A stretch of DNA of 64,000 bases. Source: Bacteroidota bacterium (GTDB lineage Bacteria; Bacteroidota; Bacteroidia; Bacteroidales; Lentimicrobiaceae). The stretch lies in the NCBI GenBank assembly GCA_023441805.1, contig JAEZNO010000020.1, positions 30,317 to 94,316 on the forward strand, given 5' to 3'. Numbering within the stretch: position 1 is the stretch's first letter; the number at the start of each line of letters is the position of its first letter. Shown piece after piece: positions 46,359 through 54,760 of the stretch. The notes beneath the pieces are model-generated. The model was given only the letters and a program-made list of their open reading frames with translations. It made no database searches and was not told where the DNA came from. A program made the translations under genes and the position numbers.

Positions 46359-47156
46359 ATGAAAACAATAGACACATATACAGTTCCAATAATGGCCGAT
46401 TTGGCCGCACAGGGAAAGTCACCTGAATATCTGTTTTGGGTAGGATGTGCCGGTGCATTTGATGCGAGGTATAAAAAAGTAACGGTTGCTTTTGCCAAAT
46501 TGTTATTACATGCCGGTGTTGATTTTGCAATACTTGGCGCAGAAGAAACCTGCAATGGTGATCCTGCAAGAAGGGCCGGAAACGAAATGTTATTTCAGAT
46601 GCAGGCACTAAGGGTTATTGAGACATTGAAGATGTATAATGTCAAGAAGATCATCACGTGCTGTCCGCATTGCTTCAACATCTTCAAAAATGAATACCCC
46701 GATTTGGGAGGACATTATGAAGTAATCCACCATTCAGTATTCCTGAATGACCTCTTGCAGAAGGAAATCCTGAAAGTTGACAAGAACATTTTTAAGGAAA
46801 CAAGTATTGTTTATCACGACCCATGTTATCTCGGCAGGGGGAATGATATTTATGAGCCCACACGCGACATCAATAAGACAGTCACAGATAGAATCATTGA
46901 AATGCCACGTAGCAAAAGCAAGGCACTTTGCTGTGGTGCAGGTGGTGCTCAGATGTTCAAAGAGGCCGAACCCGGTAAAAAGGAGGTATTTGTTGAACGT
47001 ACCGAAGAAGCCCTTCAAACAGGTGCAGATATAATTGCCACATCATGTCCCTTCTGTATGACAATGATAACCGACGGCTTGAAGTACAAGAATAAGGAAG
47101 ATGATGTTAAGAATTTTGATATAGCAGAATTGCTGTGGCAGGTTCTTGAGAAATAG
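46359..47156 (+). CDS. HdrB/HdrD-like (CCG-domain) Fe-S subunit
   Basis: A 265-residue protein with two Cys-rich CCG domains. First: Cys-x(n)-CCPHCFNIFKNEYP with upstream EETCNGDPARRAGNE; second: YHDPCYLGRGNDIYEP, ALCCGAGGAQMF and ATSCPFCMTMI. Such motifs hold non-cubane [4Fe-4S] clusters in HdrB. The gene follows its membrane partner by 6 nt. In HdrDE and GlpABC-type complexes this subunit is the site for disulfide or electron-transfer chemistry. Substrate unknown. Confidence 0.88.
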   Translation: MKTIDTYTVPIMADLAAQGKSPEYLFWVGCAGAFDARYKKVTVAFAKLLLHAGVDFAILGAEETCNGDPARRAGNEMLFQMQALRVIETLKMYNVKKIITCCPHCFNIFKNEYPDLGGHYEVIHHSVFLNDLLQKEILKVDKNIFKETSIVYHDPCYLGRGNDIYEPTRDINKTVTDRIIEMPRSKSKALCCGAGGAQMFKEAEPGKKEVFVERTEEALQTGADIIATSCPFCMTMITDGLKYKNKEDDVKNFDIAELLWQVLEK

Positions 47157-47204
47157 AATTTATTTTTTCCTATAGTATTACCTCTTTGGTTAGGAGATGG
47201 TTGA

Positions 47205-47228
47205 GAGAGGGTCTCAGGCAACCCTCTC
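47205..47228. repeat. 8-bp hairpin downstream of the HdrB-like gene
   Basis: GAGAGGGT (47205-47212) and ACCCTCTC (47221-47228) pair perfectly around an 8-nt loop. No T-run; possible mRNA-end structure. Confidence 0.4.
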
Positions 47229-47371
47229 ACAACAGACTTTCAGGTTCCAACTGCCTTTACCCCTAACAATAATGGTTTGAATGATCAGTTCAAGCCTGTA
47301 ATCATTACAGATCGGGTGAGGTCTTTTGCCGGTTGTTGAGTGTAATGCAGTGAAGTCGAATCCATTGAATT

Positions 47372-47392
47372 TTAGCTTTTAGCCATTAGCCA
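47372..47392. repeat. Heptamer tandem repeat before glyS
   Basis: TTAGCTT, TTAGCCA, TTAGCCA in exact 7-nt register, ending 8 nt before the candidate glyS -7 box. Confidence 0.5.
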
Positions 47393-47400
47393 TTTTTTCT

Positions 47401-47408
47401 TAATTTTG
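47401..47408 (+). promoter_or_regulatory. Candidate glyS -7 box (TAATTTTG)
   Basis: TAnnTTTG match only 7 nt before the glyS ATG (47416). Transcription would start within about three bases of the start codon, implying a leaderless mRNA. The -33 region lies in the heptamer repeat. Confidence 0.45.
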
Positions 47409-47415
47409 CCCCCCT

Positions 47416-48933
47416 ATGGCAAATAACGAAGACATTTTCAAAAAGATCATTTCCCACGCTAAAGAGTATGGGTTTGTATTTCAAAGCAGCGAAATTTATG
47501 ACGGTTTAAGCGCCGTTTATGACTATGGTCAGAATGGTGTTGAGCTGAAAAATAACATCAAGCAGTATTGGTGGAATGCAATGGTTCGCTTTCATGAAAA
47601 CATTGTTGGTATCGATTCAGCAATCTTTATGCATCCTACAATCTGGAAGGCATCAGGACACGTTGATGCATTCAATGATCCGATGATTGATAATAAGGAT
47701 TCCAAAAAGCGGTATCGTGCCGACGTACTTGTTGAAGATTATATAGCCAAAATTGAGGATAAGATTAATAAGGAAGTAGAAAAAGCTTCCAAACGTTTTG
47801 GTGAAGCCTTCAATGAAAAGCAGTTCAGGGAAACCAACCAAAGGGTTATTGAATACCAAACCAGGATTGATGAAGCAAAACACAGGCTATATAGTTCCCT
47901 TGAAGCCAATGATCTTGAGGCTGTTAAGAAACTCATTGAAGATCTTGAGATTGCCTGCCCAATATCCGGAACACGTAATTGGACCGAAGTAAGGCAATTC
48001 AACTTGATGTTCTCAACAAAGATGGGCTCTGTAAGTGATGATGCCGGCACAATATATCTTCGTCCGGAAACTGCACAGGGTATTTTTGTAAATTTCCTCA
48101 ATGTTATGAAAACAGGCCGTATGAAGATTCCTTTTGGAATTGCACAAATAGGAAAGGCCTTTAGAAATGAGATTGTTGCCCGACAGTTTATTTTCCGTAT
48201 GCGTGAGTTTGAGCAGATGGAAATGCAATTCTTCGTTAAACCGGGTACTGAACTCGAATGGTTTGAATTCTGGAAGAATGAACGCATGAAATGGCACCTG
48301 TCATTAGGCTTGGGTGAAGAAAATTATCGCTTCCATGATCATGAAAAATTAGCTCATTATGCCAATGCTGCCGTTGATATTGAGTTTAATTTCCCTATAG
48401 GATTTAAAGAACTTGAAGGAATTCATTCAAGAACCAATTTCGACCTTAACGCTCATCAGGAATATTCCGGTAAAAAGCTTCAATATTTCGATCCTGAACT
48501 CAATGAAAGCTATGTTCCTTATGTTGTAGAGACTTCAATCGGATTAGACCGTACATTCCTTGCACTTATTAGTCACGCTTACACTGAAGAGAAACTTGAT
48601 GATGGATCAGAGCGAGTGGTTATGAAACTCCCCCCAATGCTTGCTCCTATAAAGGCAGCTGTTCTTCCATTGGTAGCTAAGGATGGTTTACCCGAAAAGG
48701 CACGTGAAATCATGGACAAGATTAAAGTTGAGTTCATGTGTCAGTATGAAGAAAAGGATTCAATTGGTCGTCGTTACCGCCGACAGGATGCTATTGGCAC
48801 CCCATACTGCATAACCGTTGATCACCAGACACTTGAAGATGATACAGTTACTATCAGGGAACGCGATACTATGATGCAGGAAAGGATACCGGTTAGTGAA
48901 GTTAAAGCTATTGTAAACAACAGGATCAAATAA
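47416..48933 (+). CDS. glyS: Glycine--tRNA ligase (single-chain type)
   Basis: A 505-residue class II synthetase of the dimeric (eukaryote/archaea-like) type, charging tRNA-Gly. Motifs: FQSSEIYDGLSAVYDYGQNGVELKNNI, motif 2 GIAQIGKAFRNEIVARQFIFRMREFEQME, LRPETAQGIFVNF and motif 3 PYVVETSIGLDRTFLALI. The anticodon-binding C-terminal domain ends in EVKAIVNNRIK. There is an insert of charged helices at about 105-180. Standard for Bacteroidota, which use this form rather than GlyQ/GlyS. Confidence 0.96.
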   Translation: MANNEDIFKKIISHAKEYGFVFQSSEIYDGLSAVYDYGQNGVELKNNIKQYWWNAMVRFHENIVGIDSAIFMHPTIWKASGHVDAFNDPMIDNKDSKKRYRADVLVEDYIAKIEDKINKEVEKASKRFGEAFNEKQFRETNQRVIEYQTRIDEAKHRLYSSLEANDLEAVKKLIEDLEIACPISGTRNWTEVRQFNLMFSTKMGSVSDDAGTIYLRPETAQGIFVNFLNVMKTGRMKIPFGIAQIGKAFRNEIVARQFIFRMREFEQMEMQFFVKPGTELEWFEFWKNERMKWHLSLGLGEENYRFHDHEKLAHYANAAVDIEFNFPIGFKELEGIHSRTNFDLNAHQEYSGKKLQYFDPELNESYVPYVVETSIGLDRTFLALISHAYTEEKLDDGSERVVMKLPPMLAPIKAAVLPLVAKDGLPEKAREIMDKIKVEFMCQYEEKDSIGRRYRRQDAIGTPYCITVDHQTLEDDTVTIRERDTMMQERIPVSEVKAIVNNRIK

Positions 48934-49055
48934 TATTCTTGCTTCGGTTATTTCGATTGTTTCGTTCCGTCACTGAGCGTAATCTCTTATCTTTTTCGAA
49001 TAAGATGAAGCTAAAGTGCGGTTTCAGACAACTACCAACTCAATACTACAGACAA

Positions 49056-49619
49056 TTACTTATTATTATAAGTATTCATCGTAACAGTTGCCCCTGAAAG
49101 TATAAAGCTTTTAATCATCTCAACAGCAAAAGGGATCTTTTCCATAAAAAGCTTCTCTTCAGTTTTAGTGAACCTTCCAAGTACATAATCAATTTGGAAC
49201 CCCCGGGCAAAATCATTGCCTATTCCTACCCTTAATCTGGGAAAATCTGTATGTCCCAGAGTTTCAATAATATTATTCAGTCCATTATGGCTACCGCCAC
49301 TTCCTTTTGTCTTTAATCGTAACATCCCCGGTTCCAGATCAATATCATCAACAATTACCAAAGAGTTCTTTATTTCAATTTTCTCATTGGCTAACCAGTA
49401 TTTATAGGCCTTACCGCTTAAATTCATATAAGTTGTAGGCTTAATGATTATGATTTGCCTTCCCTTTAATTTAGCTTCAGCTTTCGAGGCGAGACGGTCG
49501 GTAGTAAATTTAGCTCCCAGATCCTGAGCAAGAGCATCAGCTATTATGAATCCTATGTTATGCCTTGTATTTGCATACTCATCGCCAATGTTTCCCAATC
49601 CGGTAATTAAATATTTCAT
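49056..49619 (-). CDS. pth: Peptidyl-tRNA hydrolase
   Basis: A 187-residue Pth that rescues peptidyl-tRNA. Conserved segments: ITGLGNIGDEYANTRHNIGFIIAD (catalytic His and Asn), KPTTYMNLSGKA, LVIVDDIDLEPGMLRLKTKGSGGSHNGLNNI. The usual GLGNPG is GLGNIG here. It is separated from rplY by a terminator and has its own promoter. Confidence 0.95.
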   Translation of the reverse strand: MKYLITGLGNIGDEYANTRHNIGFIIADALAQDLGAKFTTDRLASKAEAKLKGRQIIIIKPTTYMNLSGKAYKYWLANEKIEIKNSLVIVDDIDLEPGMLRLKTKGSGGSHNGLNNIIETLGHTDFPRLRVGIGNDFARGFQIDYVLGRFTKTEEKLFMEKIPFAVEMIKSFILSGATVTMNTYNNK

Positions 49620-49647
49620 GACTCAGCCATTTGAAGGCGCAATTATA

Positions 49648-49678
49648 CAAAAATATAACAGAAACAGCCCTGCAACAA
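49648..49678 (-). promoter_or_regulatory. Bacteroidota-type promoter of pth
   Basis: On the minus strand: TTG (49678-49676), 20 nt, then TATTTTTG (49655-49648). The leader is about 22 nt. Phased decamer repeats abut its upstream edge. Confidence 0.55.
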
Positions 49679-49718
49679 GTTCAAAGTTGTTCAAATAGGT
49701 TCAATATTGGTCAAGCCG
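49679..49718. repeat. 10-bp tandem repeat upstream of the pth promoter
   Basis: Four units with exact 10-nt period: GTTCAAAGTT, GTTCAAATAG, GTTCAATATT, GGTCAAGCCG. One unit per DNA turn, starting right at the -33 element. Confidence 0.65.
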
Positions 49719-49828
49719 CCCGGACGCATAGGAGTGTAACTCACTTCTCATCATCTGCTTTTATTATATAATGGAGCTAAAATGATATTAAAGTGGTAAC
49801 AACCTCTTGATAGCGTCCTGATCAGGAT

Positions 49829-49867
49829 AAAAAAAAGAGGCCGTCCATTGCGGGACGGCCTCTTTTT
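49829..49867 (-). terminator. Strong terminator after rplY
   Basis: An 11-bp GC-rich stem (49836-49846 AGAGGCCGTCC with 49853-49863) has A-runs on the left and T-runs on the right, so it can work in both directions. On the minus strand it ends the prs-rplY transcript. Confidence 0.85.
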
Positions 49868-49889
49868 GATTATAAAATTGAAACTTAAA

Positions 49890-50459
49890 TTACTTAGCAG
49901 GAGTTGTTTGTTCAACGTTACGGGTAGCCTGAACAGAAACAATAACCGCGCCTTTAAGATCTAGGAACTCAACATTATCCATTTTGAGGTCACCAATTTT
50001 AATAGACTGGTTAACATCAAGGTCAGAGATGTTGATTTCTATTTCATCAGGTAGGTTAGCCAGTAAAGCTTTAACTTTCAGCTTACGGAATTTCTTAACG
50101 AGTTTACCACCTTTTAAGACTCCGGGTGATGTACCTGTAATTTTAATTGGAACAGCTATAACAACCGGTTTTTTCTCATCAACTTCCAGGAAATCGACAT
50201 GAAGAATACGATCGGTTACCGGATGTGATTGTACATCCTGGAGGATGGTTAAATGTTCTGTTCCGTTAACATTCACATTGATAATAAATGATGATGGGGT
50301 GAACAGAATAGGTTTAAAATTTATCTCTTCGGTTGAGAAATGGATTTGTTGTTTACCGCCATAGATAACGCATGGAACCTTACCGGCAGCGCGTTGTGCT
50401 TTAGCATCTTTTTTCCCTACGTTCTCTCTCAGAGAACCGCTCAATGATACTGTTTTCAT
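49890..50459 (-). CDS. rplY: 50S ribosomal protein L25/general stress protein Ctc
   Basis: A 189-residue two-domain L25 (Ctc type) binding 5S rRNA. N-terminal L25 domain: SLSGSLRENVGKKDAKAQRAAGKVPCVIYGGKQQIHFS, and HVDFLEVDEKKPVVIAVPIKITGTSPGVLKGGKLVKKFRKLKVK; the C-terminal TL5-like domain ends in a Val/Thr-rich tail. It follows prs by 28 nt, the common prs-rplY-pth order of bacteria. Confidence 0.95.
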   Translation of the reverse strand: MKTVSLSGSLRENVGKKDAKAQRAAGKVPCVIYGGKQQIHFSTEEINFKPILFTPSSFIINVNVNGTEHLTILQDVQSHPVTDRILHVDFLEVDEKKPVVIAVPIKITGTSPGVLKGGKLVKKFRKLKVKALLANLPDEIEINISDLDVNQSIKIGDLKMDNVEFLDLKGAVIVSVQATRNVEQTTPAK

Positions 50460-50487
50460 TATTTAATTTATTTGGTTAATAAAAATT

Positions 50488-51423
50488 TTACTCGAACTTA
50501 AACAGAGTGGATATTGATTCATAATTATGAACCTTTCCAATTACATCTGCTAACAGATCAGCTGTTGAAAGTACTTTGATTTTAGAGCTTTGAACCTTCA
50601 GTGGAATAGTATCGGTTACAACCACTTCGGTGAAAGCTGAATTCTCGATCTTCTCAATTGCATTACCTGAAAGAAGAGGATGGGTGCAGAAACCACGAAC
50701 ACTATTAGCACCGTTATCCATCATCAATTGTGCAGCCTTACAGATTGTTCCGCCGGTATCGATTATATCGTCAATAAGAACAACATCTTTTCCGGTAACG
50801 TCACCAATGAGTGCCATAGTTTCAACCAGATTGGCTTTAGCACGTTGCTTGTAACAAATGACAAAGTTAGTATTCAATATTTTAGCGTAAGCAGCAGCTC
50901 TTCGGGTTCCACCTGTATCGGGTGAAGCCATAGTTAAATTCGACAAATTCAACTGCCTCATGTAAGGAACGAAAATCGAAGAAGCATATAAATGATCAAC
51001 CGGAACATCAAAAAATCCCTGTATCTGATCAGCATGAAGATCAATGGTAATGATTCTTTGAACGCCGGCAGCTGTCAAAAGATTTGCAACTAATTTGGCA
51101 GCAATTGAAACCCTTGGTTTATCTTTTCTGTCCTGACGGGCAAAACCAAAATAAGGGATAACAGCAATAATGTGCCTTGCTGAAGCGCGTTTTGCAGCGT
51201 CAATCATCAGTAACAGCTCAAATAGATTGTCGGTAGGAGCAAAAGTCGACTGTACGATGAAGAGGTCATTGCCTCTGACATTTTCTTCAAATGATGGCTG
51301 GAACTCACCGTCAGAGAAGTCAGTGATTAAAACATCACCCAGTTTCTTGCCATAGCTGCTTGCGATTTTTTCGGCCAGATATCGGGTGGCTCTGCCCGAG
51401 AAAATATTAACCACTGTTGCCAT
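50488..51423 (-). CDS. prs: Ribose-phosphate pyrophosphokinase
   Basis: A 311-residue PRPP synthetase feeding nucleotide, His and Trp synthesis. IFSGRATRYLAEKIA, the flexible-loop FARQDRKDKPRVSIAAKLVANLL, DLHADQIQGFFDVPVDHLYA and the PRPP-binding VVLIDDIIDTGGTI are all present. First gene of prs-rplY; a -7-like box lies upstream, divergent from queA. Confidence 0.96.
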   Translation of the reverse strand: MATVVNIFSGRATRYLAEKIASSYGKKLGDVLITDFSDGEFQPSFEENVRGNDLFIVQSTFAPTDNLFELLLMIDAAKRASARHIIAVIPYFGFARQDRKDKPRVSIAAKLVANLLTAAGVQRIITIDLHADQIQGFFDVPVDHLYASSIFVPYMRQLNLSNLTMASPDTGGTRRAAAYAKILNTNFVICYKQRAKANLVETMALIGDVTGKDVVLIDDIIDTGGTICKAAQLMMDNGANSVRGFCTHPLLSGNAIEKIENSAFTEVVVTDTIPLKVQSSKIKVLSTADLLADVIGKVHNYESISTLFKFE

Positions 51424-51466
51424 TTATCTGCTGTGCTAAACGGTTGATAATTATTTTAACAGCGTG

Positions 51467-51474
51467 CAAAGTTA
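51467..51474 (-). promoter_or_regulatory. Candidate prs -7 box
   Basis: Minus strand TAACTTTG (TAnnTTTG), about 44 nt before the prs ATG. No clear -33 element. Confidence 0.4.
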
Positions 51475-51537
51475 CGATCTTTTTTAATACTGAGAATGGA
51501 TAAATTTCACATAAATAGGAAAATCAAATACAGGTAC

Positions 51538-51568
51538 TTGATTTTTGCGCTAAATTGTATTATTTTTG
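51538..51568 (+). promoter_or_regulatory. Bacteroidota-type promoter of queA-ispD
   Basis: TTG (51538-51540), 20 nt, then TATTTTTG (51561-51568). It leaves a leader of about 145 nt before queA that contains AGTTGCCGGT twice; no known riboswitch is recognised. Confidence 0.5.
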
Positions 51569-51718
51569 CACCCCTTAAATTTGGGTTGATAGTTGCCGGT
51601 TCAGTAAATTATTGCAAATATAATGAAGTAGCAATTTAAAATAGTATATTTCGTTATAAGTGTGTTTTACAAGTTGCCGGTCTTTTTTATTGCCATTTAA
51701 CACTAATTCTTCCTGGGA

Positions 51719-52774
51719 ATGAAACTTTCTCAATTTCGTTATTCCTTACCAAACGAACTTATTGCAACAGAACCACCTAAACACAGAGGTGAATCCCGTT
51801 TAATGGTATTGGATCGTAAAACTCGTTCAATTGAACATAGACAATTTAATGACATCCTCAACTATTTTGGTGAAGGTGATGTTTTTGTTATTAATGACAC
51901 CAGAGTCTTCCCTGCATTATTGACAGGTGAAAAGGAAAAGACAGGTGCCAAAATCACTGTCTTCCTCTTACGCGAACTTAATGCTGAAGCCCGCCTATGG
52001 GATGTTCTTGTTGATCCTGCCCGTAAAATTCGTATCGGTAACAAGCTTTATTTTGGCGAAGATGATTCACTTGTTGCTGAAGTAATTGATAATACAACCT
52101 CAAGAGGCCGTACTTTAAGATTCCTCTTCGATGGTCCTTATGATGAATTTAAGAAAACAATCAACTCACTTGGTAAAACTCCATTGCCCGAAGAACTACA
52201 GGCACTCAGAGATATTAAACCTGAAGACAAAGAGTGGTACCAAACCATTTACGCCAGAAAAGAGGGTGCTGTAGCTGCTCCGACAGCCGGCCTCCATTTT
52301 AGCAGAGAATTGATGAAACGACTGGAACTTCAGGGTGCCAACTTTGCTTTTGTTACTCTGCATGCAGGTGTAGGCAACTTCAGAGCTATTGATGTTGAAG
52401 ACCTTACAAAGCACAAAATGGACTCTGAAGAGTTGATCATTGAAGAACAGGCTGCTGAAATTGTCAATCAGGCTAAACTCAATAAGAAACAGGTTTGCGT
52501 AGTAGGTACTACAACTATGAAAGCAGTTGAGTCCTCAGTATCTATTGCAGGCATGTTAAAACCATTCAAGGGTTGGTCAAATAAATTCATATTCCCGCCC
52601 TACGATTTTAGCATTCCCTCATGCATGATCACCAACTTCCATATGCCACAGTCACCAATGCTGATGATGACTGCCGCCTTTGCAGATTTTGATTTCTTAA
52701 TGACTGCATATAAAGAAGCCGTTAAAGAGAAATACAAATTCTTTAGTTATGGTGATGCCATGCTAATACTTTAA
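51719..52774 (+). CDS. queA: S-adenosylmethionine:tRNA ribosyltransferase-isomerase
   Basis: A 351-residue enzyme making epoxyqueuosine in tRNA. Conserved segments: FRYSLPNELIATEPPKHRGESRLMVLDR, FVINDTRVFPALL, GAVAAPTAGLHFS, FVTLHAGVGNFRAIDVED, NFHMPQSPMLMMTAAF. Full length. The stop codon is immediately followed by the ispD ATG, so the two are one transcript. Confidence 0.97.
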   Translation: MKLSQFRYSLPNELIATEPPKHRGESRLMVLDRKTRSIEHRQFNDILNYFGEGDVFVINDTRVFPALLTGEKEKTGAKITVFLLRELNAEARLWDVLVDPARKIRIGNKLYFGEDDSLVAEVIDNTTSRGRTLRFLFDGPYDEFKKTINSLGKTPLPEELQALRDIKPEDKEWYQTIYARKEGAVAAPTAGLHFSRELMKRLELQGANFAFVTLHAGVGNFRAIDVEDLTKHKMDSEELIIEEQAAEIVNQAKLNKKQVCVVGTTTMKAVESSVSIAGMLKPFKGWSNKFIFPPYDFSIPSCMITNFHMPQSPMLMMTAAFADFDFLMTAYKEAVKEKYKFFSYGDAMLIL

Positions 52775-53452
52775 ATGCATAAGTACATTATTATTGTTGC
52801 CGGCGGTGCCGGTGTAAGGATGGGTTCAATTATTCCCAAACAGTTTATGCTGCTTGGCGGAAAACCTATGCTTATGCATACGATTAATGCTTTTGCTAAT
52901 TGTGATCTGAAGAATATCATTGTTGTAATTCCGTTGCCCTTTATTGATTATTGGCAATCATTGTGTAAAGAGTATTCTTTTGATGTTTCCCACACCACAG
53001 TAGCAGGAGGATTATTCAGATCACAATCTGTAAAAAATGGATTATCGGCAATAAAAGAGGAAGAAGCTTTGGTAGGAATTCACGACGGGGTAAGGCCTTT
53101 AATTTCTGAGGATTTGGTTAACCTTGCCTTTCAGCTTGCCGAGGAAAAAGGATCAGCAGTCCCGTTTATTGACCTCACTGACTCTATAAGGTTTGTGGAT
53201 AATGAAGTTAACAAATCAGTTGACCGTGACAGGTATAAATTGATTCAAACTCCTCAGTGTTTCAGCTTGTCGGTTCTGAAACAAGTATACTTTACTGAGC
53301 AGATTCATTCATTTACTGATGATGCTGCCCTGGTTGAAGAAATTGGCTGTACAATAAACCTGTTTAAAGGATCAGAAGAGAATATCAAAATCACAACACC
53401 ACTCGATATGGCAATTGCCGAGACAATTCTTAGCAGGAGGGTAAAAATATAG
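52775..53452 (+). CDS. ispD: 2-C-methyl-D-erythritol 4-phosphate cytidylyltransferase
   Basis: A 225-residue MEP-pathway enzyme forming CDP-methylerythritol. CTP-binding VAGGAGVRMGSIIPKQFMLLGGKPML at the N-terminus; VGIHDGVRPLISEDL and NIKITTPLDMAIAE later. Complete. It starts with no gap after queA. Isoprenoid synthesis here therefore uses the MEP route. Confidence 0.95.
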   Translation: MHKYIIIVAGGAGVRMGSIIPKQFMLLGGKPMLMHTINAFANCDLKNIIVVIPLPFIDYWQSLCKEYSFDVSHTTVAGGLFRSQSVKNGLSAIKEEEALVGIHDGVRPLISEDLVNLAFQLAEEKGSAVPFIDLTDSIRFVDNEVNKSVDRDRYKLIQTPQCFSLSVLKQVYFTEQIHSFTDDAALVEEIGCTINLFKGSEENIKITTPLDMAIAETILSRRVKI

Positions 53453-53531
53453 CTCCTGGTAAACTCATTTAACCTTCTATTTATCACATCTATCTGACTA
53501 TTTCCATGACAATCCTTAAAAGGAAGGAAGA

Positions 53532-54758
53532 TTAAGGAGCAGGAGGTTTAATACGAACTGACGTTTTAAAGGTCTTAATTTTTCTGCCTTTCCATTTATA
53601 AGGAGTAAAATTGCCAATCACACCAATCAGTACAGTATAAATTATGATCAGAGGCTCAGCTATTGGAATCAACCAATTGAGCTCCCTCTGCCCATATTTC
53701 CTATCGTATTTCGAGATTAACAGATAGTCGATGGCACACTTCAGAATGAAAAGAAATGAAGTGAGGATTAGATTACTGAATATAGAAAGTAAAATTATCA
53801 GGTTGAAGAAAAAGATTGACAGACTTGTATAGATAACCCCTGTATCGCTATAACCCTTGCTTTTGGATACCCACCTCAACCTCTGATGCAGAAATTCACT
53901 TAATGATCCGGTTGAATGAGTATAGGCAGTAGCTGTCGGATCGTCAAGAAAAGCAATTTTCGATGAGGAATACTTGCTTTTTATACTTTGCAACAGAAAA
54001 ACATCATCCCCTGATTCAAAATTATTCCTGAGTAAATCATCACCTGGCTTCTTAGCTGATACCATATCGGTCACAGTCTTCTTCAGCACTCCCATACTTG
54101 CACCATTACTCATAACAGGCATGCCAATACCTATGGCACCGGCCGTTGATGCAATAAGTGAGTTAAATTCAAGACATTGTACTTGATTGAAAAATCCTCT
54201 TCCCTTATAAAACATAACCGGTCCGGTAATGTAATATGCCCCGGTACTCTTAAACCTCCTGCAAAAACTACTAATCCACCCTGATGATACTTCGCAATCT
54301 GCATCAGTAGTTAAAATTATCTCCCCTTTCGCTTGTTTTATACCTTCGGTAACTGCTGCTTTTTTCCCTACCTTTCCTGATGTATTTAATAGTATCAGGT
54401 TAATATCCCCTTCGTTAATATATTGATTTATAATATCAGCTGTACTATCAGTTGATTGGTCATTGATAATTATTACCTCAAACTGCTCTTTAAGGTAATC
54501 TTGTCTTTTAAGGCTATTAATGCATTTGCCAATGCTATCGGCTTCATTTCGTGCAGCTATTATTACACTTACCATCGCATTTTTGTCAACTGACTTATCT
54601 TCACTTGAAGCAGTCACCCTCGATCCCTTGAATAATCGCGATAAGCCAATTATGAATGCACCAATGAGAATAACGTAATTCATGCATATAACCAGGGTAA
54701 TTATCTGGAATGTGCTTAATTGTACTGAAACCAACTGCATCCAAAACAATAGTGTCAT
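53532..54758 (-). CDS. Membrane-anchored family 2 glycosyltransferase
   Basis: A 408-residue GT2 protein. TM helix at about 15-38, GT-A domain with VSVIIAARNEADSIGKCINSLKRQDY, IIINDQSTDSTADII, the DxD-like TTDADCEV, a GDDVF acidic motif and the QRLRWVSK (QxxRW) motif, then two or three C-terminal TM helices. That layout fits processive or lipid-linked sugar synthases. It lies 2 nt downstream of a flippase-like gene and probably acts on the same glycolipid or polysaccharide. Confidence 0.9.
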   Translation of the reverse strand: MTLLFWMQLVSVQLSTFQIITLVICMNYVILIGAFIIGLSRLFKGSRVTASSEDKSVDKNAMVSVIIAARNEADSIGKCINSLKRQDYLKEQFEVIIINDQSTDSTADIINQYINEGDINLILLNTSGKVGKKAAVTEGIKQAKGEIILTTDADCEVSSGWISSFCRRFKSTGAYYITGPVMFYKGRGFFNQVQCLEFNSLIASTAGAIGIGMPVMSNGASMGVLKKTVTDMVSAKKPGDDLLRNNFESGDDVFLLQSIKSKYSSSKIAFLDDPTATAYTHSTGSLSEFLHQRLRWVSKSKGYSDTGVIYTSLSIFFFNLIILLSIFSNLILTSFLFILKCAIDYLLISKYDRKYGQRELNWLIPIAEPLIIIYTVLIGVIGNFTPYKWKGRKIKTFKTSVRIKPPAP

Positions 54759-54760
54759 CT

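Noticed and set aside
51575..51718. PreQ1 riboswitch before queA
   Set aside because: queA acts after preQ1 and the leader shows no preQ1-type pseudoknot motif that I can recognise; only a repeated AGTTGCCGGT is visible.
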